From Spirodela intermedia (taxonomy: Eukaryota > Streptophyta > Magnoliopsida > Alismatales > Araceae), in assembly GCA_902729315.2 (NCBI GenBank), contig LR746267.1, positions 9,535,424-9,599,423 on the forward strand: a stretch of DNA of 64,000 nt. Direction: 5' to 3'. Made by a program: the position numbers and the translations under genes. Below the pieces are notes generated by a model. That model was given only the letters and a program-made list of their open reading frames with translations, was not told the origin of the DNA and ran no database searches. Positions 46,401 to 58,271 of this stretch are shown piece after piece. Position 1 is the first letter of the stretch. Every line of letters starts with the position of its first letter.

Positions 46401-48900
46401 AATATATAATAAAATAACTTTTGTTCTTGAAGAATACATTCATATGAAATTTATAGAACAACCCATATTACAAAATATTACTTCAAATGAGATTGAGATC
46501 AATGAAGAAAATAGATGCAACTTAAAATGAAGTTCAAGAGAATGAAAAAATTGTCACACTTAGATCTTCACCCAAAAATGAATACCTCACTTGGAAATAG
46601 TCAAAGATTTATCTAAAGCAAAATGTCTCATAAAATTTACATAATAAGGTCAAACATTAAGTCAGCCCTAAAATAAAATATTCACATGACATCTATCTTA
46701 CAAATTGAACCAAAAATGTAGATGATGCACTTCTAGATTTAGATTCGATGAATATTATGCATGAATAATTAGAAAAAATTCAAAAGAATTATGTTTAATA
46801 TTTGGTTTCAATAACTGATCCTGAAAATATGGTTGGAATAAAATGAGCCTTTAGAGATAAATTAAATGAACAAAGAATAATTATAATAAATAAGGCAATA
46901 CTAATTGCTCAAGGTTATGTCCAAGAAGAATGAATTGATTATAAACAAACTGATACACTAGTAACTAGGCTTGCTGCTATTAGAACTCTTATTACATTTG
47001 CATGTGTGGATAATATTAAATCATACCAAATTGATAGACAATTTTGTATCCTTACTTCATTACATTTTATAAGGTATTCTTGTTAACCTTTGTGCCATAT
47101 TTTTTGATCAAATGAAAATAGTCATCAAATATGATATGATTCTCTTACTATGTATTATTCTCTAGCATTTTCAAGTAAACCTAACAGAGGAAGAATCATT
47201 TAGTTGTTACCACCATGATACAATCAAAAAATTTATTTTAGTACATGTGCATTACATTCTATATCATGACCAGTGGATCTATTATCCATCCACAATGTTC
47301 TTACTTTTTTGGCCTTCTACATTTTGTTAAGAAATTCAACAAAAAGTATTGATCGAGTGGAGGAAAGACCATGATAACTTGAAGACAACATATCTTACAT
47401 CAAATATTTTTTCCTATGATTTTTAATCGAATCTAGTTTTGCTTCACCTAGTTTTTTGGTCTTTATGATATTACAAAAAGGAGAATAAATATCGAGATGA
47501 AAAGAATTAAGCAAGTACACATATTTAAGAGGAGCAATCATTAAGGTTGAGCTTGTGACTATTGTGAATAATGAGTGTTGATCGATAAATATCGAAACTC
47601 TTATATGTGAATGAAATTTTAAATTTTTTTGATGACTTATATCTTCTCATGATGACTAAGTTCAATGAATATGCAATATTTATGATAATATATCATCCTT
47701 ATATATTTGAAACAATTTTCTCCATAGTTTTCTTAGTATAAAAAAGGGAGGGATAGTCTCAAATATTCAATACATTCAAAAAAGATATTATATGAATTAT
47801 CTATATTTATTTTATAATATTATCACTAATAATCGTGTGTAATGTATTAATCATTGATATTAAGTGATTCTTCACTTAATAAACATTTGATCAACAAATA
47901 ATATCAGTTGAACAATCATCTTAAAATAAATTACGTATTTATCTTTAGTTATTAAGAGAAAGTATTTATCTTAAAACATTTGATATTAAGAGAAAGTATA
48001 TAGTTAAATGGGTATAAATAAAACATGCAAATTATTTTAGCTTTAGTTATGTATTTATCTAACCGTATTATGTAATTTTTAATATTTTAAAATGAAGATA
48101 GACAAGTCCCTAAGATTTCACGTGAATTAAATCATCAAGAAAATGAGAAAAGGAAAAAGATATTCAAGTTTCCAATGCATCATCTTGACCACAACACATG
48201 AGCTGCCTACATGGACAAAAGTTCATAGTAAAATTGATGATTTGGATTCAAGCTACAATCATTCTTTGTGAATTTAGAAAACTCTTGGTCAAATTTGAAC
48301 AAAAAAGGACAAGGGAATAAGGAGATGCAAATATTAAAAGGTACAAAGCTCATTAAAGTATTTCATAAAATGATATGTTTAGAACAAAGATCTTGAATAT
48401 TGGAGATTCAATAAAATCGAGAAATTATAAGAAGACAAAGGCTCACTTATGAGAGAATATTTCTAGATAAAAAGCCTTTTTAAATCTATAAATATTAAAG
48501 ATTAAACATCAAGCTCTTTATATTGCATGCATTATTAATGTGTAAGGACACTGCATCATCTTTTTCAATTGATTTTAGTAAAAAAATCAACTCTATTATC
48601 ATACAATTCATACTCTCCATTAGAGCTTAAGGTAATTGGGTGATGAGGAGAGTGTTTTGAGAAAATACATGAGGTGTTGGTAATCATATTTAGCTTAGGA
48701 GGAGTTAAATATTTGAGGAGACAAACTTAAGCTATTAAGGCGGTTGAGCCCATGAATATCAATGTGTAATTCTTAAAAGAATTAAATATTAGAAGAAAGT
48801 TCCATTTGAGGAGGGAAAGTAGTGGGGTGACTGGTGAACTAATATAAAAATCTTGATGTTTTATGTGAGAGACAATTGAGAGGTCTTATTGCAGTATATA
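46400..48900 (+). mobile_element. decayed Ty1/Copia retrotransposon
   Basis: At about 46836-47045 the plus strand translates, with stops, to AFRDKLNEQRIIIINKAILI, then AQGYVQEE-stop-IDYKQTDTLVTRLAAIRTL and ITFACVDNIKSYQID. This is the Copia reverse transcriptase motif around the KARLVAQGY and ETFAPVARL signatures. No long open frame remains. The stretch from about 48600 to 48900 has the character of an LTR end and loosely matches 18560-18900. Element boundaries and target duplications were not found. Confidence 0.6.
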
Positions 48901-51161
48901 TTTGTTGACATCTACTATTTTATACATAGATAGATTTAACTTAAATCATAAAATCACAAAAATCTTAGAAACTGTAAGTCACTATCCCTCGATGTTTTGC
49001 ATAGCCCTATAGTTATAACACAGATAGTAATAATCATGTGGGATTAGCAGATCATGAAAATTACACTCGAAGTCAAAGACCTACTAAAATAGAAAGACTT
49101 GGAGTCAATCAAAGTCACGTTTTTTAAAATATATATTTTCTTATTATTTTAAGATCAATTGTTTCTTATCCTTTCTGAATTAAAGAGTATGAAATTTAGA
49201 GAAATGAGACTTTCATACAAGTAGTCTTCTTAAACTTACAATTTAGATAAAAGTAGAAAATCAAAATTTTCCATATGCTTTAGAGGCTCATAACCATTTT
49301 TATAGTTCAATTTGCTTCCCTTTATCATTGTACAAAGTAGTATAGACACCACGATCGATATGATTCCTTTTTTGATTAAGTTGAAAAAGATATATATAGA
49401 CATTAGACTTTTAGCAATGAATGGGTACAACAAAGACAAATAGTATAATTCCTTATATTTTGATGCATAACCATTTTCACGGCCCCAAATTGTTTAGTCA
49501 TCACTTCATTTCATTGTCTCCCCCTTTAAGTTTGATCCTAAATTAGAATGCAATATAAAATAATACAAGAATTGATCACACAAAAAAGCATTGTATGTGA
49601 TGTTCTTCTCTTATCCATAGTAAAGATATCAAGTATGTTTTCACATGCTTGTTACTACTTTTATAGCCATCTCTGTTGGTGTTGTTGGGAGTTCTCTTTT
49701 TTGACAAAAAGTTGAGGGAGATGGCTAAGTTCACACAGTTAATGCTTTAGTTAGATATTGTTAAGGCACAAGAAAGGCGTAAGTCATCAATAACCAAAAG
49801 AACTTGTGCATGACACCTCTTTCCTTCTACTTTTCACATACCTACTAGGCATGTTACAACATTACAGTAACAAATTCAGATTGAACTTAATCCTCATGGA
49901 TAGAAAAGATAGAAGAAGATGACAGCAGTACATCAAAAAAATTCTCTACTTTTTTGTACTCTTGATCACCTATTCATGATGTGAATCGAAAAGGCCCATA
50001 ATCCATCCTTGGCAATTGAATTTCCTAAAAACACAGGTCTCACAGTTTCCATGGAATTTTCTTGTTGTACTCCTTACCCACATTCAATAAAAGCAGGTTA
50101 ATATATTCCCCACCATTTTATCCTCATATTTATCTAATAAATAACATTTTTTTTATTGAGAATAAATATTTTCATTATATTCACTTATGATGCTTTACAC
50201 ACCTGTTGTGAAATAAAAGTAGACCTTCATCGGTATTTCTTGTCCTTCACTACCTAATGAAAATGGAGTGAACCTGAGCCAGTTGAACTCAAGTTTTGGA
50301 GCTCCTAGGTCCTCCCTATCAACAACCAATTTCTTCTGTTGCAATATTATACCATGGTTTGATCATGTTCAAGATTGTCACTTCCATTATTGCTAGTTTC
50401 TCGGATTGCTTGCTGATGGTAGCTGCTGGGAGATGTGGGGAGGAAGGTGGAACATCTTCTACATAGATTCCTCCTTGAGAGACCAGCCAAGCGGGCTCAT
50501 TGGCCATTGACTCGATTCAGTAGGATGATTTGGTAACAAGAATGACCAAGTCAGCGTTATTCTTAGAAAGCTCCTACATAATGTTTTGTAATAAAAATTG
50601 CTTAATAAATTAATATATGTTTTTCGGATCTTCATTATGGCGTATTTTCGTTGCATCCATGCTATCGGAGTATGAAGAAAATTTTTCAGATTAGAATAGC
50701 ATGGGGGCTTCGACGACACAGCCAACGGACCGGACCCATTCACCAGCACCATGGGACTCTGTAACCGGCCCGGTAGCTCATGAATCAACACGGAAATCCA
50801 CACGATAGTCCACGCGACGCACGTCTATCGTTTCTATGACTTTTTTGTGGGTCGAAAGAGACCTCTTTCCATTTTGAGTTTAAAGTCAAGCCGCCATATA
50901 GGCGCGTTTGACAAACTCGACTTAAGTGTGTTGAGTTTGGATTAACTTACTTACACGCGGTTTGACTGTTCTCACTCTACGTAGATTCAGCTCGCCCTCA
51001 ACTTGGTGATGACTTTATTACTTGAGATATAATAATAAATTCGAATTAGTGATTTTTTATACACTGTGGTTGATTAAAGGAACTTCCATTATTGGATATC
51101 TGAAAGACATTCTTTCCGTTCATACGAGCCGCTGTAATGAAAGTCAACAGTTCATATTCTC
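48901..51161. other. AT-rich intergenic region
   Basis: No recognised gene. The piece at 50430-50530 resembles 45220-45380 near PAE (shared GCTCAT-GGCC-TT-ACTCGATTCAGT). The minus-strand open frame at 50459-50803 is not recognised. Confidence 0.4.
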
Positions 51162-51182
51162 TCTCTCTCCCTCCCCCTCTCC

Positions 51183-51213
<31 letters not shown>

Positions 51214-51256
51214 AATCTATCTATCTATCAATCTATCTATCTATCTCTATCTCTAC
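51162..51256. repeat. (CT)n(CTAT)n microsatellite
   Basis: A CT run followed by CTAT/CAAT units. The stop codon of the receptor kinase (51233-51235) falls inside it. Confidence 0.95.
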
Positions 51257-54200
51257 CCGTCTCGCGTGATATCCAAGACGGGATTCAGAACGAAGGAAGG
51301 CGTCCCTCGTGAGAGTTAACGATTTGACGACGTCCCTAATTCTCGGGCGGTCCCTCTGTGATTCCTCCGAGCACAGCAACCCGAGTTTGAGCACGGAAAT
51401 GAGGCATTCGATCATCGGGTTCCTCCGGAGATTGACGACGGCTCCTCCATCTCCGTCCTCCTCTTCTCCTTCCCCGGGAAGCAGCTGTGGATCTGCGACG
51501 GCCATCACCTGATGGGGGAGCGCCTCCCTGACAAAGCGGTGGAGGGACAGCCCCTCCACGAAAATGGGGTCGGTGGGTCTCTTCCCCGTGAAAATCTCCA
51601 GCAGCAGTATCCCGAAGCTGTAGACATCGGTGGCCGTGGAGACTCTGCCCAGCGTCGCCAACTCTGCATTAATAAACACAAAATTCGCTCCATTAAACGT
51701 ACTAAAATCACCAAACTCTTCGGTTTAGACCGAGAAACAGACCGTCGGCTCGAGAACAGCAGTGGAATTTCGTACCTGGGGCGACGTACCCGATCGTCCC
51801 CTTCAATCCGACCGAACCGATGGTGCAGTGGGACGATCCAGAGGTGAGGAACCTCGCAAGGCCGAAATCGCTTACCCGGGCGGTCATCCCGTCATCCAGG
51901 AGAATATTGCTCGGCTTCAGATCGCTGTGGATTATCGGGCTGTCTATGCACTGGTGTAGGTACTCGATTGCGTGGGCGACGTCAACGGCGATACTCAATC
52001 TCTGAACAAGGCCCAGACTCCTCGTCGGCCTAGGGCCGTCGAAGTCCTCTGGGTGGATCCACTGATCCAGACAGCCGTTGGGCACGAGCTCGTAGACCAG
52101 AGCCTTGAACTCGTTGCCTTGGAAGTCGGCGCCGGAGAAGGAAGCCAAGATCTTGACCAGGTTCCGGTGACGGACATTCCTTAGGGCCTCGAATTCCGCC
52201 ATGAAGCTCTTCGCGGCGCCGGCGCTTCCCGGCTCGAGCACCTTCACTGCGACGGGCATACTCCTTTTCCCCAGCTTCCCTCTGTATACGCAGCCGTGGG
52301 CTCCTCTCCCGACGATGTTGTCCGGAGAGAACCCTCCGGTGGATCGGTGGAACTCCTCGTAGGAGATTTTACCGAGATGGGACGGCGGCGGCTTCTCCCC
52401 CAAGCTCTTCTTCTTCGAGCGGTAGGCGAAGAGGGAAGCCGCCAGCAGGACGACGAACAGAATGACCCCGAGGGGGACGGCGACCTTGATCGCGACGGAG
52501 TTTCTCCGCCGTTGACACGGCAAGAGCAGCAGCCCCGGGTTGCGCCCACAGAGACCGTTGTTCCCAACGAGAGAAACTGCGTTGGCGTTCTCGAAGATCC
52601 CGCCGCGGGGTACCTCCCCCTCGAGGCTGTTGTTGGAGAGATTCAGACGCCGGAGGAGACTGAGACCCTCGAGGAACTCCGGCACCTTCCCTGATAGTCT
52701 GTTGCCCGAGAGATCGAGTTCTTGGATTCCTTTAAGGTTGCTCAGCGCCCAAGGAATGGCTCCTTGGAAGAGGTTGCTCTCCAAGAGGAGGAACTCGAGG
52801 ACCTGGCAACCGCCGATGGAGGACGGGATCTCGCCGGATAATCCGTTCCGCGAGAGGTCGAGGGTCTTCAGATTCTTCAACTTGCCGATCTCCAAGGGCA
52901 GAGACCCGATCAGACGATTCCCGGATAGATCGAGGTGGCGGGAGAGAGAGGTGAGAGACAGGATCTCCCTGGGTATTTCGCCATGGAGATTGTTATCCGA
53001 GAGATTCAGGGCCTCGAGATTTCTCAGGCCTCCAAAGGCTGTGGGAATCCTCCCCTCCAGCAGATTCCCTCCCAGGGAGAGCTCTGACAGGTTAGAGAGA
53101 CCCCCCAGCGAAGGTGGGATCTCACCGGAAAGCATGTTCTCCTCCAGTTTCAGCCCCTCCAGATTTGTTAGCTCCCCAATGGAGACGGGGATTCCGCCCG
53201 CGAGGAGATTACCGCCCATGTAGAGCATACTGAGCCCGACGAGGTTCCCCAGCCCCTCGGGAATCATCCCGCCGATTTGATTCCTATCGATGCGCAGAGT
53301 ATTCAGCTTCCTTGAGAGGTTGACGATGGCGGGGGGGAGAACTCCTCCCAGGCTGTTGTTCTGAAGCTCCAGCTTCTCTAAACTTCTGCAGTTTGTCAGA
53401 GAGGTGAGGAAGCTCCAGTCCTCTTCATCCAGAGCTTGGAACTTGTTGCCGGAAAAGTCCAGCAATCTCAAGTTCTGCAACTTTCCCAGATCGGGAGGGA
53501 TCACCCCTCCAAGTCTGTTTTCGGCGACCTCGAGGACCTCCATGCCGGTGGCGTTAGAGACGGACGGAGGAAGGGTCCCTATGAACTGGTTCCCAAACAG
53601 ATGGAGATTCTTTAGGTTGGGGAGGGTTTCTCCGAGGCCCCCCGGGAGAGGGCCGGAGAGCTGGTTATACCCGACATGCAGTAGAATAAGAGAGGAGAGA
53701 TTCCAGACAGAAGGGGGAATCCTGCCCGATAACTTGTTCTGAAACACATCGAGGATGTTCAGGTTTTTCATGCCGCCGAGCTCGCCGGGGATCTCCCCTT
53801 CGAGGAGGTTCTCGTTAAGATAGAGTTGGGTCATCTTGGATAGATTCCCCATCCGAGGAAGTATTGCACCGGTGAGCTCGTTGGTGAAGAGGGAGAGCGC
53901 TGTAAGGTTCGAGAGGTTCCCGAGCTCCGGCGGGATGCTTCCTCGGAGGCTATTATTTGAGAGATCGAGCGAGCTGAGTGTGGAGATGTTCCCGAGGGAG
54001 GAAGGGATCGACCCGAAGAGATTGTTGGAGGAAAGTCTAAGGAACTGGAGCTTGGGGAGGGAGCCCAGCTCCGGCGGAATCTTCCCCCCGAGTTTGCTGT
54101 TGCTTATGAGTTCGAGAGTGGTGAGAGTGGAGATGTTCGCGAGGGAAGAGGGGATAGGCCCTCTGAGATTGTTGAAGGAAAGTCCGAGGTACTGGAGCTT

Positions 54201-54761
54201 CGGCAAGGAGCCCAGCTCCGGCGGGATCTCGCCGTCGAGGTTATTTCCGGAGAAGCTCAGGATCTCCAGATTGGCGCAATTGCTGATGCTCCCTGGGATC
54301 CTCCCGCGTAGTTTGTTGTCCCTCAGGCTCATGTACTGGAGCCCGGAGCAGTTCCCCAGGGTGGAGGGAATCTCGCCGATGAGGGAGTTGATGCTGAGGT
54401 TGACTCGCTGCAGGGCGGCGAGCCGGCCGAGGTCCCCCGGAATGGCGCCGTCGAGACGATTAGCCGAGAGGTCGAGCTTGGTGAGGAAGGCGAGCCTGGA
54501 GAGGCGGGGGGATATTTGCCCCGCCAGCCGTAGCCCGTTCAGCGCCAGCTCCGTCACCCGCTCCGCCGTCCCGCCGCCGCATGTAACGCCGCGCCACCGG
54601 CAAAGCGGCGTGGACTCGTTCCAGGCGTCCATCGCTCCCAGCGGGTCGTCGGAGATCAGCCCCTTGAAGGAGAGGAGAGCCTCTCGGTCGGTGGCGGAGT
54701 CAGCAGACAGTATGGGGACGAGGAGGAGGAAGAGGAAGGGAGCAGGGATACGAAGCCCCAT
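51233..54761 (-). CDS. LRR receptor kinase, XA21/EFR-type, non-RD
   Basis: Two exons (51776-54761 and 51233-51663) give 1138 residues; one intron inside the kinase domain is typical of LRR-XII receptors. The start is the ATG at 54761, giving MGLRIPAPFLFLLLV as signal peptide. The LRR N-cap has CRWRGVTCGGG. More than twenty 24-residue LRRs of the LxGxIPxELGxLxxL type run to about residue 700. The membrane helix is near 757-780, followed by a basic stop-transfer. In the kinase, GRGAHGCVYRG is the P-loop, VAVKVLEP the Lys, HSDLKPSN the catalytic loop (Ser replaces the Arg of RD kinases) and DFGLARF the Mg-binding loop; GYVAPE is rebuilt by splicing. Non-RD receptors of this group detect microbial patterns; the ligand is unknown. 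The expected Tyr-Gly after APE is missing. Confidence 0.93.
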
Positions 54762-55458
54762 CACCCGCCGCCGGTGGTCTCTGGGATCCGAATGTTCTCC
54801 TTCCCCAGTTTAAAAAGAGCACGGGCGGCGGTGATGGGTTCCAATTTCCTCGGGCGTCACATTCGCCAATAAAAACGCCCGCATCAAGCCCAGCTCTTCT
54901 TCTACGCGGAATCTTCATCTGCTTCATTTTTCTTGGCTGGTTGACCGAGTTGCGTGAGGGGATGGATAACTGCGGATAAAAGATGGCCGATCACTGGAGC
55001 CCAGTGTCGGTCTTGTCATACTGAAGAGCTAATTTACTTTGAACTAACTTGTCTAAGAGAGAGTGAGAGAGCGAGACACAGCGGTTTTCTATATTCAATT
55101 CCTCTCCAAGAAAGCTTTCTGCACTGGCAGATTTTTTAAGTTCAAAAATATTTTGATTAGTTAGGTTTGAATTTTGATGATTTTACGCTTAAGGAAAATA
55201 ATGAATTCAATAACCATTTAAAAACTTTGACAAATCAATACTTTCATTTCTGAAAAACCTTTTATAAATTTTTATTAGGAACAAGCACCTCCCATAAACT
55301 AAAAAAGGCAAACCTAAACATTCCACTTCTAAGAAGAAGAAAAAAAGGGGTGTTTTTTAGGATATTCCCAGCTCTTTTCCCTTTATAAAAGTATCATGTA
55401 AATAAACTAAAAAGTTTCATCTTCACTTTCTATCTCTAGAATATTCCATTAATGGGGT

Positions 55459-55494
<36 letters not shown>

Positions 55495-55783
55495 CTTTAT
55501 TTTTCCGGCTTCATTTTTAGATGGGCCTCAAAATCGAATGAATCATTTATGGGCTTGCACAGTTAATGGGCCAGCCCATATATTCACCGCCTGAAGATGA
55601 TTTCTGTCCGGATACAGATTACTGGTCCGGCCCACTTAGTAATAACCCAGTAATAGGTGTACGTAAATATGCCGGGGGGCGGGGGATTTGAAACGGCCGT
55701 TGGAGGTGGGCGCGGGCTTGTTCCTTCCTGTTGTTCCTTTTCTTCCTCGTCCTCTCCCGAGAGACGACTACGTGGATCTGCCC
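54762..55783. other. intergenic, receptor-kinase upstream region
   Basis: Promoter side of the receptor kinase, then AT-rich DNA with a (GA)n tract at 55461-55493 and a GC-rich rise from about 55660 before the candidate helicase first exon. No other gene seen. Confidence 0.5.
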
Positions 55784-58230
55784 ATGGTGGATCCCAGGAA
55801 GGCTGTCAACGCGAAGGTCAACGTCTTCGCGCCTGTCGTGGAGATGGGCGGCGCCACCCGCAGCAAGGGACCGGTAGGCTTTTCTTAAGAGTGTTCAAGG
55901 ATGGGTACTCTGATAACATTTGTGGGGAGCCGAAAGTGTCTGACTTTTCCAGTTTCTTCATCTGATAAATGGGCGACGAGGTGTCCCATTCTAAAATATT
56001 TGTGGGGAGGAGTCCTTTTTTCTTTTTTTTTCTTTTTCGGGTCAACTACGGTGCCTGTTTTGTACATGTGGTTTTATACGCGTATTCATTAATTTCAAAG
56101 ATATCCCTATGGTTCTGGGGTATCTCTGTTTATACCAGAGAGCCGATATCTCTCCTCGCTTTGTTTTGAAGAACGCTGGTTGTAAGATCTTCTGGACAAA
56201 ATGGCTGACGCTAATAGATGTAGTGTTAGTTCCCTTCATAGGCCATAAAACCGTGGAATTGTTAGTCTAATAGATGTAGTCTGTGTCCCGATCACTAGTT
56301 GACCAAATCCTGACATGAATTTTCATCATATATTCAGAATTACGACAGAACGTTTTCTTGCCACGCACAATCACCTGACTGATTTTCATAAATTCTTGAA
56401 GCTGCCCAATGATGGCATTTTATTTTTCAATTGCTTAGATGATTGCTTGCTTTTGGATTTACTTATTAGTTCCCTTCTGTGAAGAAAAGAAGATTTTTGA
56501 CGTGACTTTGCATTTCAACCCAGCCTTCTAGTACGTTAAACACCCTCATGCCATATCTTTCCGTCTCTCGGATAAAGTGCCAACAGTGATACTGTTGGAG
56601 AGTAATTCTCTTTAAGCAGCTGAGGTCCAGGATATTCTTTTCCTAACGGATCAAAGATACAACCTCGCATTGTACCATCCGGAGTTGAAGATCTTCCATT
56701 AAGAAAGTTGACCAAAAGAGACTGTCAATCTTTAAAACTATTGGCGTATCCATTCTTTAAGCAGATCTGGTTGAGTTTCTTTGAACTGGCTTTGACTATT
56801 GCATGAAGAGATATCACACTTCTAGTGGTGGGATGGATGAAGCTGTACATTAATGGCAGAGACTGACATCTGACTTTGAAAATTCTGCTTGTCAGTCATT
56901 TTTCGGTTCATTGATGCAACAGGGAGCACTTGGTAACTTTTTCGTTCATACCTGTTATGATGATAACATTTCTATAAATCACAATTTTTGGGGTTTAACA
57001 TGTTCTCAATTAAGACAAAAGGATGTGGTTTAATCGGTGGCTTATAATCTGGGCTGAAAAGTTTTGTTTTTGACGTATAGCGTTATGAATTTCTATTGTG
57101 TGACCATTCAGCGATCCAGACAATCCGTCTTTCATATGTCATCTACTTGGCTATTCGAGGTTCATGAAAGTTAGGCATGGACAGGTTGAAAAGATAATAA
57201 ATATCTAACTATCATTTTTGAAGTAGTTATTAGAAACGAATCGATTTGATGCTGCTAAAATTGGTCATTGCATGAAGCTTTGACAATTTAATTTTTGCTT
57301 AACATGAATATGCTCAACAGCACTGTGACATAATCACTGTGATTCTTCTACAGGTGAAGTGTCTTGAAAAACTTGGTTCAGAAGTCAATCATGTGAAGAC
57401 TGTTCTTCACCCAGATCTTACCTTGGGCAAAACGGTGGAGGGTCCGAGTGTTGTCCATGTGTCAAGGTCCAGCAGTATTGAGGAGGCAAGGAAGGGCCTG
57501 CCCATTGTAATGATGGAGCAGGAAATAATGGAAGCCATCAATGGAAGTTCTATTGTCATCATCTGTGGGGAAACTGGGTCTGGGAAGACAGCTCAAGTTC
57601 CTCAGGTATTCTCGAACTGTGAGGAACTTTCTTGGTTGGTCCTTTTTTTTATTTTTTTATTATGTCAATAGATTGTCGTGCTAGTCTGGTCTTTTCTCTT
57701 TTTCGTTCTTTTGGGTTCAAACATAATAAAACAAGCAGTTCCTTTACGAAGCTGGGTATGGATCAAGAGGCACTGGTCACCGAAAAGGAAAAATAGGCAT
57801 CACTCTACCCCGTCGTGTTGCTGTGCTTGCTACTGCGAAAAGAGTTTCTCATGAACTTAATATTCCTCTTGGGAAGGAAGTGGGGTACCAAGTGAGACAC
57901 GAGAAAAAGATAAGAGAGGACTGCTCTATCAAGTTCATGACAGATGGTATTTTACTACGCGAATTACAGGTTTTTACTTTTCTTTTTTCCTTTTAAATAA
58001 TTTGAGAAAGAGTACAATGAAACTATGCATTTTGATATTTAGATCCTACATTTCGGCCTCTATTAATTGAAAAAACTGTTCATACTTTGTGGCGTCAGAC
58101 AATCATGCTAATCCTCTACAGCATTATTTTCTAAGATGTGCTGCCTGTTCAGTATTTATACTATTTAAAGTATTTTTATGGACATGAATTAGGAGATAAT
58201 ATTTCTAGTCTTCATAGTGTTTATTTTCTG

Positions 58231-58271
<41 letters not shown>

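Noticed and set aside
50459-50803. Minus-strand open frame that might be a pectin acetylesterase-like signal peptide exon
   Set aside because: The resemblance is limited to a hydrophobic start; the diagnostic [10 protein letters not shown] region does not follow.
52296-54813. Long plus-strand open frames at 52540-53223 and 53836-54813
   Set aside because: They are antisense shadows of the LRR repeats, which keep the opposite strand open through codon bias.
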